The position numbers and the translations under genes were made by a program. The notes below the pieces were generated by a model. It ran no database searches. It saw nothing but the letters and a program-made list of their open reading frames with translations, and was not told the origin of the DNA. From CAIUMH01 sp963758555 (GTDB lineage Bacteria; Actinomycetota; Acidimicrobiia; Acidimicrobiales; RAAP-2), in the NCBI GenBank assembly GCA_963758555.1, contig CAVWVW010000003.1, forward strand, positions 1,550,001-1,614,000: a stretch of DNA of 64,000 bases. The letters are read 5' to 3'. Of the stretch, positions 45,287-54,037 are shown piece after piece. Positions within the stretch are counted from its first letter, which is position 1; the number at the start of each line of letters is the position of its first letter.

Positions 45287-45853
45287 TCAGAACCGGCTGA
45301 GCGCCAGAGCGGTGATCGAGGCGATCTCAGACGAGGTGGCCAAGCGAGCGGCTCCCGTGACCCACGGCGCGCCGTCAGGCCGACAGACCGTCAGCTCATC
45401 GACGTCGACGAAGCGTCGTCGAAGCAGCGTCACCGTGCCAGGGATCTGCACGCTGTCGTGGAGCTCTTGGGCGAGCTGGGCGTACTCCTCGCCTGGGGCG
45501 TGGACTGCCGTCTCGCCCACCAGACGGACGTGATCGGCACGTCGCACGGTCTCGTCAGCACGCGTGTAGCGCTCGCGCAGGTAGGGCTCTCCCGAGGGGT
45601 CCTCGACGTAGCGGGTGTTGGCGAGCTCACCGACGATGATCTTGGAGGTGAACTCATAGGGGTGATCGTGGATCGGGGGCGGCCCGACGAAGCCCGGAGG
45701 AGCCCAGACGTGCAGCGCATGCTCCTTGTGCTCGTCCAGCCGAAGCGAGAGCAGGCCCAGCTCCTGGATCTTCCAGGGGTACTCCTGGGCGCGCTCGAGG
45801 ATGGTGCGAACGAGGACCGTGTCGATGCCCTCTCCGGCCAGCGCGGACTTCAC
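45287..45853 (-). CDS. Cupin-fold, cysteine-dioxygenase-like protein
   Basis: A 188-residue cupin resembling the thiol dioxygenase group. GPPPIHDHPYEFTSKIIVGEL is the first cupin motif with the iron-binding His pair, and HVRLVGETAVHAPGEEYAQLA is the second (His plus barrel strands). The N-terminus (VLVRTILERAQEYPWKIQELGL) is helical. The active-site tyrosine of true cysteine dioxygenases cannot be confirmed. The start is a GTG. It shares an operon with the SMP-30 lactonase. Confidence 0.65.
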   Translation of the reverse strand: MKSALAGEGIDTVLVRTILERAQEYPWKIQELGLLSLRLDEHKEHALHVWAPPGFVGPPPIHDHPYEFTSKIIVGELANTRYVEDPSGEPYLRERYTRADETVRRADHVRLVGETAVHAPGEEYAQLAQELHDSVQIPGTVTLLRRRFVDVDELTVCRPDGAPWVTGAARLATSSEIASITALALSRF

Positions 45854-45898
45854 CGTGGATCACCCCCAGCCAGCACCCGAGCGGCTTGCGAACATCAA

Positions 45899-45914
45899 CG
45901 CTGTAACTACAGCG
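45899..45914. promoter_or_regulatory. 16-bp perfect palindrome upstream of the cupin operon
   Basis: CGCTGTA-AC-TACAGCG is perfectly symmetric and centred about 53 bp upstream of the cupin start, where a promoter is expected. It may be a dimeric repressor site. No regulator gene adjoins it. Confidence 0.5.
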
Positions 45915-46009
45915 CTGTGCTCCATCTCAGCACGCAGCGTCGATGCCGTCAATCGAACGCGACCGACCTCGTCGGCACCGCAGGTGGCCGACGCAGCGAC
46001 CTCGAGGCC

Positions 46010-46660
46010 TCAGGCGCTGTGCTCCGCAATCCTGCGCTGAGCGATCGACATGGGCGTCGGCGCCAGATGATCAGCGAGCCGTGTCGGATCGATGCCCAGC
46101 ACTTCGAGCTGCTCGGCCGAGCGACGACCACTGAGCGCTCGGAGCAGCTCGAAGTCCGAGGGCACGCTCGCCCGAACCTCGTCCGCAAAGGAAGCGTCTG
46201 TTCGGCCGAGGACCAGCAGGAGGAACGACAGCCCGATCGAGACGGCCAGGTCATCTTGAGCCCCCGGAGCACCGAGGGCCAGGCGGAGGTCCTGCTCGTG
46301 GGTGACCTGATCCATCACCAGCTGGCGGTTGGAGGGCTCGGGGATCAGGGGCACGAGCTCATCGAAGCGAGCAGCGCTGGCCTCCCACTCGTCGAGGATC
46401 GTGCCGAGCGTCTTCGTGCCGTGCCGACGAACTTGAGCGTCGGTCCAGGCGTCCGAGCCGATGTCGGTCAGGCGGCTGTGGAGCAGGTCGTCACAGACGC
46501 CGTAGAGGTGGCACGCCAGCTCTTTGACCGTCCAGCCCGGGCAGGTTCGGACAGGCGTCGAGGCCTCGGCGTCGCTGACGGTCCTGAGCAGCGCGATCGA
46601 GCGCGCCCGGATGCCCTGGGACGCTTGGAGCACCTCATCTGCGGAGAACGCTCGGGCCAC
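46010..46660 (-). CDS. Maleylpyruvate isomerase N-terminal (DinB-like) family protein
   Basis: A 216-residue protein. TCPGWTVKELACHLYGVCDDLLHSRL contains the W-x-x-x-x-x-x-H metal-binding helix of mycothiol-dependent maleylpyruvate isomerase-like proteins. The middle MDQVTHEQDLRLALGAPGAQDD carries the second His. The start is a GTG. It is complete and alone. The family includes thiol-dependent isomerases and transferases and stress proteins, so the actual reaction is unknown. Confidence 0.8.
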   Translation of the reverse strand: MARAFSADEVLQASQGIRARSIALLRTVSDAEASTPVRTCPGWTVKELACHLYGVCDDLLHSRLTDIGSDAWTDAQVRRHGTKTLGTILDEWEASAARFDELVPLIPEPSNRQLVMDQVTHEQDLRLALGAPGAQDDLAVSIGLSFLLLVLGRTDASFADEVRASVPSDFELLRALSGRRSAEQLEVLGIDPTRLADHLAPTPMSIAQRRIAEHSA

Positions 46661-46833
46661 CGGCCCATCGTTCCACAGGAGCGTCTCGCTCGACTGGTGC
46701 GACGTCGAGCGAGCGCACGGTGAAGCCGCGGCGGTCGCTGGCGTCGAGCGTGCCCGAGCCCTCGAAGCTGGTGGCTCCCTCAGGCAGATCGCCGAGCATC
46801 TCGGTCACGGAGTCTGCGCCTGGTCGCCTCGAC

Positions 46834-47376
46834 TCACGTGGCCGCACGGGAGCCGGCGGCTGCTTGGCGGATGGGGGTGGCGTCGAGGGTGGTCGAGGTC
46901 TCCGAGATCTCGGCGACAGGCCACGCCACCCAGAACGTCACGTCGCCCTCGGGTGGGACGTCCATCACGAAGCTGTGCTTGCCTCGGAACATCCCTCCGC
47001 TCCCTCCGAGACCGAGGAAGGCACGATGGCCTTCGTGCTCCTCGGGGAAGTTGCTCCCCCAGCTGCCGTTGCTCAGCTCGTACCCGACGAGGACGAGCCC
47101 GGTGCTGAGCTCACCTTTGGCGAAGAAGCTCGGCGAGTTGCTCCCTGCGGTGCCCGGCCCGTGCTGGAGGGGTCGGCGGAGGATCGCCTCGAAGGTCACG
47201 ATGCACGATTCGGGGAAGGACACGATGCTCCTGATGAGCACGGTCCCCTCGGGGCTCTGGGCCATCACGACGTCGCTGAGCGCCGTGACCCCCACGCCGT
47301 CGTCCCACGGCAGAGGCTTCCGTGGCGCCTCCATGAAGGTCGGGGCCGGCAGCGAGATCTCGGGAAAGAACCCCAT
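46834..47376 (-). CDS. Hypothetical protein, beta-rich
   Basis: A 180-residue protein starting MGFFPEISLPAPTFMEAPRKPLP. Strand-like stretches (GTVLIRSIVSFPESCIVTFEAILRR, HSFVMDVPPEGDVTFWVAWP) suggest an all-beta fold. No signal peptide or transmembrane helix. Such proteins occur as single genes in actinobacteria without an assigned function. Ordinary composition and a clean frame support it as real. Confidence 0.55.
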   Translation of the reverse strand: MGFFPEISLPAPTFMEAPRKPLPWDDGVGVTALSDVVMAQSPEGTVLIRSIVSFPESCIVTFEAILRRPLQHGPGTAGSNSPSFFAKGELSTGLVLVGYELSNGSWGSNFPEEHEGHRAFLGLGGSGGMFRGKHSFVMDVPPEGDVTFWVAWPVAEISETSTTLDATPIRQAAAGSRAAT

Positions 47377-47473
47377 GGCCCGATCCTGCCAGGTCCGTCG
47401 CTTGGCGTCTTCTCAGATCTCCGTTCTCCCGAGAGCGCTGGGCGAGCTCCGCTCACGCCGAGCTCAGAGCGAG

Positions 47474-48640
47474 CTAGGCGTCGCGTCGTGCCATCCGCCA
47501 GGCGCCGAGCCCGGTCCACAGCACCACCCAGCCGACGATCACCCCGATGGCGAGACCTGTCGACTCAGGCACCAGCTCTCGAGCTCCGCTGACTGCCCCG
47601 TTGCCCCCGAAGGCAGAGGGCAGGCCGTTCGGCTCCAGGTGGCTGGTGGCCAGACCGAGCAGGCCTCGCTGGACGTTGATCAGGTGCACGATCGGCGTAC
47701 GAGCGAACAGGGGCGTCAGGACCAGCTCTAAGACCAGCAGCAAGATCACCGGCACGATCCGCTGGCCCATGAGCGAGGACAGACCCAGCCCCACCAAGAA
47801 GGCGACGATCGCGCCGAGCTCCAGCCACAGCCCCGTCTCGACCATCAGCGAGACGCTGGGCTTGAGGAAGTGCTTGGCGTAATCGCCGTAGTTCTCGTTG
47901 GCGACGTCACGGGCAGCGACCTCGAGCTGTGCCGTCGTCGGTTGGCCTTGGGCGCCCCCGCCTGGCTGCTTGTTGATCGCGCCAGGTCCGCCGATGGGAC
48001 CGCAGATCTCGGCGGGCGAGACGTCTGCCGGCAGGCTGTTGAACGGGAAGCTGCAGAGGACCTGCGAGGGGTGCTGCTCGGCCCAGCTGGCGAACGCGGG
48101 TCTCGAGAGCCCGGCGGGAACCACGGTCCCCTGGTAGGAGAGCTTCGAGGGAGCCGAGAGCGAGCAGACCCCACAGACGATGGCGAAGCCGAGGGCGACG
48201 ACGGGGATCACGATGGCGAGCCCGGCCGGGATCCGAGCGAAGTAGAGCGCCAGACGAGAGCGCCCGGTGATCACGAGGTGGCGGAACACCCCTTCGGTCA
48301 GATCGAGGGAGCCCGCCGTGCACCCCAAGGCGGCGGCGATGATGAAGCCGAAGACGTACATGACGCCGGCCACGAGGCTCGAGAAGATGTCGTAGCCACC
48401 TGCGGGCCCGTAGGACTTCGGATCCACACCGTGCAAGATCAGCCTGACGGCGAGAAAGACGGTCGGGATGCCGATGAAGACGAGGATGATCGCCGCCATG
48501 AGCCCTCGGCGCTTGCGCAGCTCCATGAAGCGGGTGGCGATCATCCGGCCGTTGGGCAGCCACGATCCTCGATGATCAGGCACGCTGGGATCGGTCGGCG
48601 TGAGGGCCAGTCCGTCGAGAGAAGAGCTGAGGGTGGTCAT
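47474..48640 (-). CDS. ABC transporter permease, ABC-2 type
   Basis: A 388-residue membrane protein. A soluble N-terminal stretch is followed by IATRFMELRKRRGLMAAIILVFIG, the usual first helix of actinobacterial ABC-2 permeases, and five or more further helices. A large extracytoplasmic loop (about residues 175-270) carries paired Cys (QVLCSFPFN and AEICGPIGG). The ATG at 48640 overlaps the ATPase stop (ATGA), so the two form one transporter. Together with the divergent two-component pair it resembles envelope-stress exporters. The substrate is unknown. Confidence 0.85.
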   Translation of the reverse strand: MTTLSSSLDGLALTPTDPSVPDHRGSWLPNGRMIATRFMELRKRRGLMAAIILVFIGIPTVFLAVRLILHGVDPKSYGPAGGYDIFSSLVAGVMYVFGFIIAAALGCTAGSLDLTEGVFRHLVITGRSRLALYFARIPAGLAIVIPVVALGFAIVCGVCSLSAPSKLSYQGTVVPAGLSRPAFASWAEQHPSQVLCSFPFNSLPADVSPAEICGPIGGPGAINKQPGGGAQGQPTTAQLEVAARDVANENYGDYAKHFLKPSVSLMVETGLWLELGAIVAFLVGLGLSSLMGQRIVPVILLLVLELVLTPLFARTPIVHLINVQRGLLGLATSHLEPNGLPSAFGGNGAVSGARELVPESTGLAIGVIVGWVVLWTGLGAWRMARRDA

Positions 48641-49611
48641 TCTCCGACCCCCAGACGGCTCGTGACCTCGAGGAACCACGACTCGAGCGAGGCGTGGATC
48701 TCCTGGAGGCGATAGACCGACACCCCGCCTTCCACCAGGAGCCGGTTGACCTCGGCGGTCACCTCCTTGTCGGTCCCGGCTGGCAGGGCGATCGAGAGGC
48801 CTTCGGCTCGAGGAGTCATCTCGTCGCCGAACGACGAGCTCGACAGCAGCTCGAGGGCCCGGCTGGGCGACGAGCAGTCGACCTCGAGGTCGAAGGAGGC
48901 ACCAGAGAGGAGCTCGGCGATCGAGCCTTGGCGGATCACCCGGCCTCGATCCACGATGGCGACCGCGTCACAGGTGCGCTCGATCTCATCGAGGAGGTGC
49001 GAGGAGAGCATCACCGTGCGGCCTTCGGCCACCAAGGACTGGATCATCTCACGCATCTCGAGCATCCCGGCGGGATCGAGACCGTTCATCGGCTCGTCCA
49101 AGATCAGCAGCTGCGGGTCGCCAAGGAGGCAGGCGGCGACGCCCAGGCGCTGGCGCATGCCCATCGAGTACTTCGACACCTTGACGTTCGCCCGCTGGGT
49201 CATCCCGACGCGCTCCAAGCACGCATCGATGCGTCCCGTGGCCGCCGGCTCTCTGGCAGCAGCGAGGATGGTGAGGTTCTGCCTCCCGGTCAGGTGACCG
49301 TGGAACCTCGGCTCATCGACGATCGCACCGATGCGGGCGAGTGCCTTGTCGCGCTCTCTGGGCACCGGGTGGCCGAGGAGCGACATCGTCCCCGCATCGG
49401 CGTGGGTCAGCCCGAGCAGCACCCTGATCAAGGTGGTCTTGCCTGCGCCGTTGGGGCCCAGGTACCCGAAGGCGCAACCCCGTGGCACCAGCAGCTCGAC
49501 CTCGTCGACTGCGACGTTCGTCTTGAAGCGCTTGGTGAGCCCATGGGTCTCGACCGCCCAGCGCTCATCCTCGGAGCGAGCTCGGCGCTCCTCGATCATC
49601 GTGGCGCTCAC
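48637..49611 (-). CDS. ABC transporter ATP-binding protein
   Basis: A 324-residue ATPase. Walker A is GPNGAGKTT (about residues 46-54), the signature is SKYSMGMRQRL, Walker B is LLILDEPMNGLD, and the H-loop is MLSSHLLDE. A C-terminal extension (about residues 225-324) ends ASLESWFLEVTSRLG. It is typical of BcrA/CcmA-like drug or peptide exporters. The GTG at 49611 has AGGAG upstream, and an extension to 49713 is Arg-rich and rejected. Overlapping translation with the permease indicates a two-gene operon, divergent from the histidine kinase at 49860. Confidence 0.9.
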   Translation of the reverse strand: MSATMIEERRARSEDERWAVETHGLTKRFKTNVAVDEVELLVPRGCAFGYLGPNGAGKTTLIRVLLGLTHADAGTMSLLGHPVPRERDKALARIGAIVDEPRFHGHLTGRQNLTILAAAREPAATGRIDACLERVGMTQRANVKVSKYSMGMRQRLGVAACLLGDPQLLILDEPMNGLDPAGMLEMREMIQSLVAEGRTVMLSSHLLDEIERTCDAVAIVDRGRVIRQGSIAELLSGASFDLEVDCSSPSRALELLSSSSFGDEMTPRAEGLSIALPAGTDKEVTAEVNRLLVEGGVSVYRLQEIHASLESWFLEVTSRLGVGE

Positions 49612-49859
49612 GTCGTCTCCTCTTGGTACACGTCGATCCCTCCCTGCTCGGCAACGCAGGTCAGCGTACGGATCGGCTCGCACCGTGAGAAGGGGGCCAT
49701 CCGCAAAGCTCAACGGGGGCTAGCACCCGGTGAAAGACACCAGCCTGCAGCCTTCCGTCCCCCGTCGTTTGACCGTAGGTTGAGGGTCGCAACAGATGGC
49801 ACCGGCGGCCACGTGGTGGCTCTGGCTGGTTGGAGACCGACCACGTGAGAGGAGGTGCG

Positions 49860-51129
49860 GTGAGCGAGGGCAGCGTGAGTCAAGAGGCAGTGGAGATCCG
49901 TCGAGTCACGAGGCTCGTCCTCAGAGAGCCCTTCTCTCGCCAGACGCGCATCGATCTTGGTTTCCTCCTGGTGGGTGGGGCGCTCGCGGTAGGGGGAGCG
50001 CTCGTGGTCCTGGCGCTCAGCGTGCTGGGTGTCTTCCTCGCCATCACCGTCGTCGGCCTGGCGTTCCTGGGCTTCGCCCTCAAGGCTGCTCGGGGGCTCG
50101 GACGGTGGCAGCGCCAGCTCGCCCTCCTGGTGCTCGGCGAAGAGGTGCCGGAGCCAGAGCCGACTGCAATTCGCTCGGGCTTCTTCGGATGGCTGAGGGC
50201 CTCGCTCACGGATCGAGCCAGCTGGAGGGCAGTCGGCTACCTCGCGCTCAAGGTCCCCCTCGCCATCTTCGGCGTCTTCATCGTCGCGACGTGCTGGATC
50301 AAGGGCCTCTCAAGCATCGTCGACGTGTTCCTCAACGGCTCGAGCGACCACATCGTCGCCTCGCTCGTCTTGGGCTTCGCCTTGGTCCTGGCTGCCCCGT
50401 GGGCAGCACGCCTCCTCGTCTACGTCGACCGCTTCCTCATGCAGCTCCTCTTGGGCCCCGACCCGGTGGCCGCTCGGGTCCAGTCGCTCGAGATCGCCCG
50501 AGCCCGCACCGTCGACAGCTCGGCGGCCACCTTGCGCAAGATCGAGCGGGACCTGCACGACGGCACCCAGGCGCAGCTCATCGCGCTCGGCCATGAGGCT
50601 GGGGATGGCAAAAGAGCAGCTCCATGCCAAGAAGAAGGACATGGATCTCGACAAGGTGCGCGAGCTCGTCGATCTCGCCCACCTCGAGACCAAGGAGATC
50701 ATCGTCGAGCTGCGTGACTTGACGCGAGGCATCCACCCCCCAGCGCTCGACGTGGGCCTCGAGGGTGCGCTGACCACGCTGGCCGCACGTTCGAGCATCC
50801 CGACCGAGGTCTCTGTGATGGTCCCGAATCGACCGACCCCCTCGATCGAAGCCATCGCCTACTTCTGTGTCGCTGAGCTCTTGGCCAACGTGGCCAAGCA
50901 CGCCCAAGCCGACCACTCGTGGGTCTCGTGCACCGAGCGCGATCAGCTCTTGCACATCGAGGTCCGAGACGACGGCGTCGGGGGGGCCCACTTCTCGTCG
51001 GTGGGCTCGAGCTCGAGCGGCCTCGGAGGCTTGGCCGAGCGAGCCCTCGCCGTCGATGGCCGACTTGAGATCCAGAGTCCGCACGGTGGGCCGACCACGG
51101 TCGTCGTCGAGCTGCCGATGCACGCCTAG
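49860..51129 (+). CDS. NarL/LiaS-type sensor histidine kinase, frameshifted
   Basis: About 422 residues. An N-terminal membrane sensor domain with four helices (FLLVGGALAVGGALVVLALSV, TVVGLAFLGF) matches the putative-sensor module of actinobacterial kinases. The HisKA_3 helix RDLHDGTQAQLIALAMRLGMAKEQL carries the phosphoacceptor His. HATPase motifs are AELLANVAKHAQA and DDGVGG. One +1 shift near 50589 (CTC-G-GCC) splits the HisKA_3 helix. The GTG at 49860 follows AGGAGG. It adjoins the response regulator and is divergent from the ABC exporter it may control. Confidence 0.85.
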
Positions 51130-51786
51130 GTGACCGAGCCGATGCGGGTGGTCATCGTCGAGGACTCAGCCATCTTGCGAGACGGCCTCGTCCAGCTCTT
51201 GGAGAGCCGCTCGTTCGTGGTCGTCGCCGCGCTCGCCGACGCCTCGAGCCTCGCTGGCGTGATCGACGACGAGCAGGTCGACGTCGCCATCATCGACATC
51301 CGCATGCCGCCGAGCTTCACCGACGAAGGCCTGCGGGCTGCCATCGGCCTGCGCCACGCACATCCCACCGTGGGGATCTTGGTGTTCTCCCAGTACGTCG
51401 AGACCCGCTATGCCGCTGACCTCTTGGCCGACGGAGCGGCGGGGGTGGGCTACCTGCTCAAAGACCGGGTGGCCGACGTGAGCGACTTCGTCGAGGCGCT
51501 CGCTCGGGTCGCCTCCGGAGGCACGGCGCTCGACCCCGAGGTCGTCACCCAGCTGATGAACGTGTCGCGCCATGCCGAGGCGATCTCGGTGCTCACCGCA
51601 CGAGAGCGAGAGGTGCTCGAGCTCATGGCTGAAGGACGCTCGAACTCTGCGATCGCTCGTGAGCTGGTGGTCTCAGAAGGCTCCGTCGAGAAGCACGTCG
51701 CCAACATCTTCATGAAGTTCGACCTGCCGGTCTCGCCCGAAGACCATCGGCGGGTCCTCGCCGTGCTCCGCTACCTCGAGTCCTGA
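51130..51786 (+). CDS. NarL/FixJ-family response regulator
   Basis: A 218-residue regulator. The receiver domain has the acidic pair VIVEDS, phosphoacceptor Asp in AIIDIRMPPSFTDEG, and the conserved Lys in YLLKDRV. The LuxR-type helix-turn-helix follows (LTAREREVLELMAEGRSNSAIARELVVSEGSVEKHVANIFMKFDL). The GTG start immediately follows the kinase stop, so the two are co-expressed. By position it probably acts on the divergent ABC exporter, as in LiaSR/BceRS-type systems (inference). It is complete. Confidence 0.92.
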   Translation: MTEPMRVVIVEDSAILRDGLVQLLESRSFVVVAALADASSLAGVIDDEQVDVAIIDIRMPPSFTDEGLRAAIGLRHAHPTVGILVFSQYVETRYAADLLADGAAGVGYLLKDRVADVSDFVEALARVASGGTALDPEVVTQLMNVSRHAEAISVLTAREREVLELMAEGRSNSAIARELVVSEGSVEKHVANIFMKFDLPVSPEDHRRVLAVLRYLES

Positions 51787-51812
51787 GCCGTCGCTGACCA
51801 CGTGAACGTTCC

Positions 51813-52386
51813 TCAGGGTGCTCGACCCACCAGGGCGAGCAGCCGGTCACTCGGACTGGCCGTCGGAGGAACCTCGAGCGCGGGCTCGAAGACCCCGAAG
51901 GCACGGAACCGCTCGATGAACGGCTCGATGGCCTCGACGATCGCCTCGGCCAGCACGGGCTCGATGGGAGACGCCGTCCCCATCGCTTGGGAGAGGTCTT
52001 TGCCGTGGAGAGTCCACTCCACCAACGTGTAGGTGATCATCTGCTCCGTGCTCACGTCACCGGCAGGATGGTGGATCCCTGTTCGAGGAGCCTCCGGGTC
52101 GAGCAGGAGGAGCTCGACTTCCCGGGCGACGACGCTCGAAGTCTCCAGCGGCCCTGCCAGCGTCCGTCGTCGTCTCGAGCCACGTGGTGACGCCGGCGTC
52201 ACTGGTGCCGCCGCGGAGCACCACGGCGTACATCGAGGTCGTCCCAAGCACGTGCGTCACCAGCTCCGCCACGCTCCACACGCCGCAGCCGCTGGGACGC
52301 CCCCAGCGCTCTGAGGTGACGAGCATCAGTGGTTCGGAGAACGCGAGTCGAGCTCGCTCGAGCAGCTCCGCGGGCTCGGTGACCAT
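51813..52386 (-). CDS. Maleylpyruvate isomerase-fold family protein, frameshifted
   Basis: About 190 residues after joining two frames. The N-terminal helix CGVWSVAELVTHVLGTTSMYAVVL carries the metal-binding His. After a +1 shift near 52143, SSVVAREVELLLLDPEAP, YTLVEWTLHGKDLSQAMG and the C-terminal FIERFRAFGVFEPALEVP follow the family pattern. Its stop is 26 bp from the converging response regulator stop. This is the third member of the fold in the window. Function is unknown. Confidence 0.75.
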
Positions 52387-52438
52387 GGCCGAAGTTCTAC
52401 CAAGCCTTGCGCCGCCTCGCAGGTGAGACGAAGGGCTC

Positions 52439-52706
52439 CTAGCTGCCGTTTCGCTCGCGGTGGCTGCAGCCCGGCCAGCAGCAGGGCCGTCGCATCCCGT
52501 CTTCGAGCTCCTCTTTGGTGCGCCGGATCCGTCGCTCCCGGGTCTTGTCCTGCTTGGCGTCCTCGACCCAGCAGATGAACTCGTTGCGAGCCAGGGGCGT
52601 GATGTCCTTCCAGGCGTCGAGCGCGACGGGGTTGTCCACCAGGGTCCGGCGCAGATCGGAGGGGAAGCTTGTGCACCACTCCCCCGGGCAATCGTGGACC
52701 GCTCAT
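52439..52706 (-). CDS. Short YdeI/OmpD-associated-like protein, frameshifted
   Basis: About 88 residues. After removing a +1 near 52697, the sequence runs MSG, HDCPGEWCTSFPSDLRRTLV, DNPVALDAWKDITPLARNEFICW, then VEDAKQDKTRERRIRRTKEEL and a Cys-rich end RRPCCWPGCSHRE. The WVEDAKQDKTRERRI helix is the YdeI bacteriocin-protection-type C-terminal motif. The four cysteines plus His (CPGEWC, CCWPGC) could bind zinc. Uncorrected, only the last 66 residues are readable. Confidence 0.7.
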
Positions 52707-52738
52707 GGCGACACGCTAGCGACCATGCGCCCCGCGTC

Positions 52739-53209
52739 CTAGTCCCGCTCGACTCTCACCAGCCCCCGCGACGGCGTCCACGACTCGACGACGAGCTTCG
52801 TGGCCTCGGCGTTGAGCGCCGTGATCACGACCTCGGTCACGTCGGCTCTGAACAGGTCGCCTGCCGGGCCCTCCTCCCCCACGCCTGGCGTGATCGGGCC
52901 GAGAGGGATGGCTAGTCCGGCCACCTTGGCCTCGCCCGGCCACTCCGCTTCTCGACCTTCGATCGGATGGAAGGTCGGCCCGTGGAGAGCGAAGCGAGGG
53001 TCTCGTCTGAGGTCTGCGCCCTTGCGGGCGTCGGGCATCGACCCGAAGAGGAGCTCACCGTCCGCGAGCTCGCACTCGATGCCCGAGATCCGTGGCGAGC
53101 CGTCAGCGCGAAGGGTGGCGATGGTCTTGTGCTTGCCTGCTTCCAAGAGGGCTCTGACCCTGCCTGCAAACGCGGGCTCGGCCTCTTCGAGTGCGCTCCA
53201 CGACGCCAT
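52739..53209 (-). CDS. Pyridoxamine 5'-phosphate oxidase-like flavin-binding protein
   Basis: A 156-residue split-barrel protein. The PPOX-type first sheet is KHKTIATLRADGSPRISGIE, followed by GELLFGSMPDARKGADLRRDPRFALHG. It differs from the PPOX-like protein at 14509 by a longer C-terminal region (DLFRADVTEVVITALNAEATKLVVESW). The cofactor could be FMN or F420. It is a single gene with ATG start. Substrate unknown. Confidence 0.8.
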   Translation of the reverse strand: MASWSALEEAEPAFAGRVRALLEAGKHKTIATLRADGSPRISGIECELADGELLFGSMPDARKGADLRRDPRFALHGPTFHPIEGREAEWPGEAKVAGLAIPLGPITPGVGEEGPAGDLFRADVTEVVITALNAEATKLVVESWTPSRGLVRVERD

Positions 53210-53258
53210 GGCCCAAGCCTAGGCAAGGGCGCGGTTCGGCGAGGAGGTTCCTGAGCGT

Positions 53259-53747
53259 CTAGCTCGAGACCAGCAGCGCATCGATCTGGCCGATCGCCAA
53301 GGCCATACCCTCTTCCATGCCCATCTCGAGCTGGCCTTCCATCTGGGCGACGTCCACGAACTTGGACACCGCCGCCATGCGGGTCTTGCCGTTCACGACC
53401 TCGAGCGTCACGTGCGCAGCCATCGGCTCGACGCCTGGGATCGGCTCGCCGTCGTCGCCGGCCAGTCCGTTGGCGAAGTCGAAGCGACGAGGGTGCTCGA
53501 TCGCCTCGATACGCCACCAGCCATGGGGCTTCTCTCCCTCCGGCCCCGTCATGAAGTAGCGAGACTCTCCTCCGACGACGAACTCGTGACGAGTGAAGGT
53601 GGCTGGAAAGCTCGGTGGACCCCACCACCGCTCGAGCTTGCGGGGGTCCTCCCAGAGGTCCCAGATCACCTCGGGAGCGGCGTCGAACTCGGCGACGATG
53701 GTCAGGGTCAGGTTCCCCGCGTCCTTGGCAGAGCTGATGACAGTCAT
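53259..53747 (-). CDS. AHSA1/SRPBCC domain protein
   Basis: A 162-residue complete START-like protein. Family blocks are FDAAPEVIWDLWEDPRKLERWW, FPATFTRHEFVVGGESRYFMTGPEG, WWRIEAIEHPRRFDFANG and KFVDVAQMEGQLEMGMEEGMALAIGQIDALL. It starts within the 4-bp overlap with the upstream ArsR-like gene, the usual two-gene arrangement in actinobacteria. It binds a hydrophobic ligand, identity unknown. Confidence 0.88.
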   Translation of the reverse strand: MTVISSAKDAGNLTLTIVAEFDAAPEVIWDLWEDPRKLERWWGPPSFPATFTRHEFVVGGESRYFMTGPEGEKPHGWWRIEAIEHPRRFDFANGLAGDDGEPIPGVEPMAAHVTLEVVNGKTRMAAVSKFVDVAQMEGQLEMGMEEGMALAIGQIDALLVSS

Positions 53748-53926
53748 GGCCTCTCTCCTTCTGTGGTGGTGATGAGCTCGGTCATCTGGTCGAAGCGCTC
53801 GAGCAGGCGCTCAGAGGGGTCCAAGAGCTCCAGAGCGGGGCGCAAGACCTCACGCCTCGTCCGGTTGGCCAGCGCCTGGAAGAGGCGGTCAACCTCGTGG
53901 TCGGTCAGCTCAGTATCTACAACCAT
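53744..53926 (-). CDS. Truncated ArsR-family regulator lacking its DNA-binding core
   Basis: Sixty residues. The N-terminus DHEVDRLFQALANRTRREVLR is the first ArsR helix pair. The C-terminus ALELLDPSERLLERFDQMTELI is the normal dimerisation helix. The winged-helix core (roughly 40-50 residues between them in intact relatives) is absent, with the frame preserved. A clean in-frame internal deletion is the simplest reading. The ATG sits at the exact centre of a 24-bp palindrome, and the stop overlaps the SRPBCC start by 4 bp. It probably cannot bind DNA. Confidence 0.6.
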   Translation of the reverse strand: MVVDTELTDHEVDRLFQALANRTRREVLRPALELLDPSERLLERFDQMTELITTTEGERP

Positions 53927-53938
53927 ATGGTTGTAGAT
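53915..53938. promoter_or_regulatory. 24-bp perfect palindrome over the ArsR start codon, candidate operator
   Basis: The half-site is ATCTACAACCAT, followed by its exact complement. The symmetry axis falls immediately beside the ATG of the truncated ArsR gene, so the mRNA would be leaderless or the site blocks initiation. ACAACCATATGGTTGT is the form of operator expected for ArsR-type regulators of SRPBCC genes. Perfect symmetry over 24 bp is very unlikely by chance. Confidence 0.82.
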
Positions 53939-54037
53939 TAGCCGGCTGCCCTCCTCCCTGCAACTGCAGCCTCAGCGTCGGTCTGCGCCGGAAGGTCGCT
54001 GAGGTGCTCGCGCATGCGCTCAGGTAAGACTGAGGGG

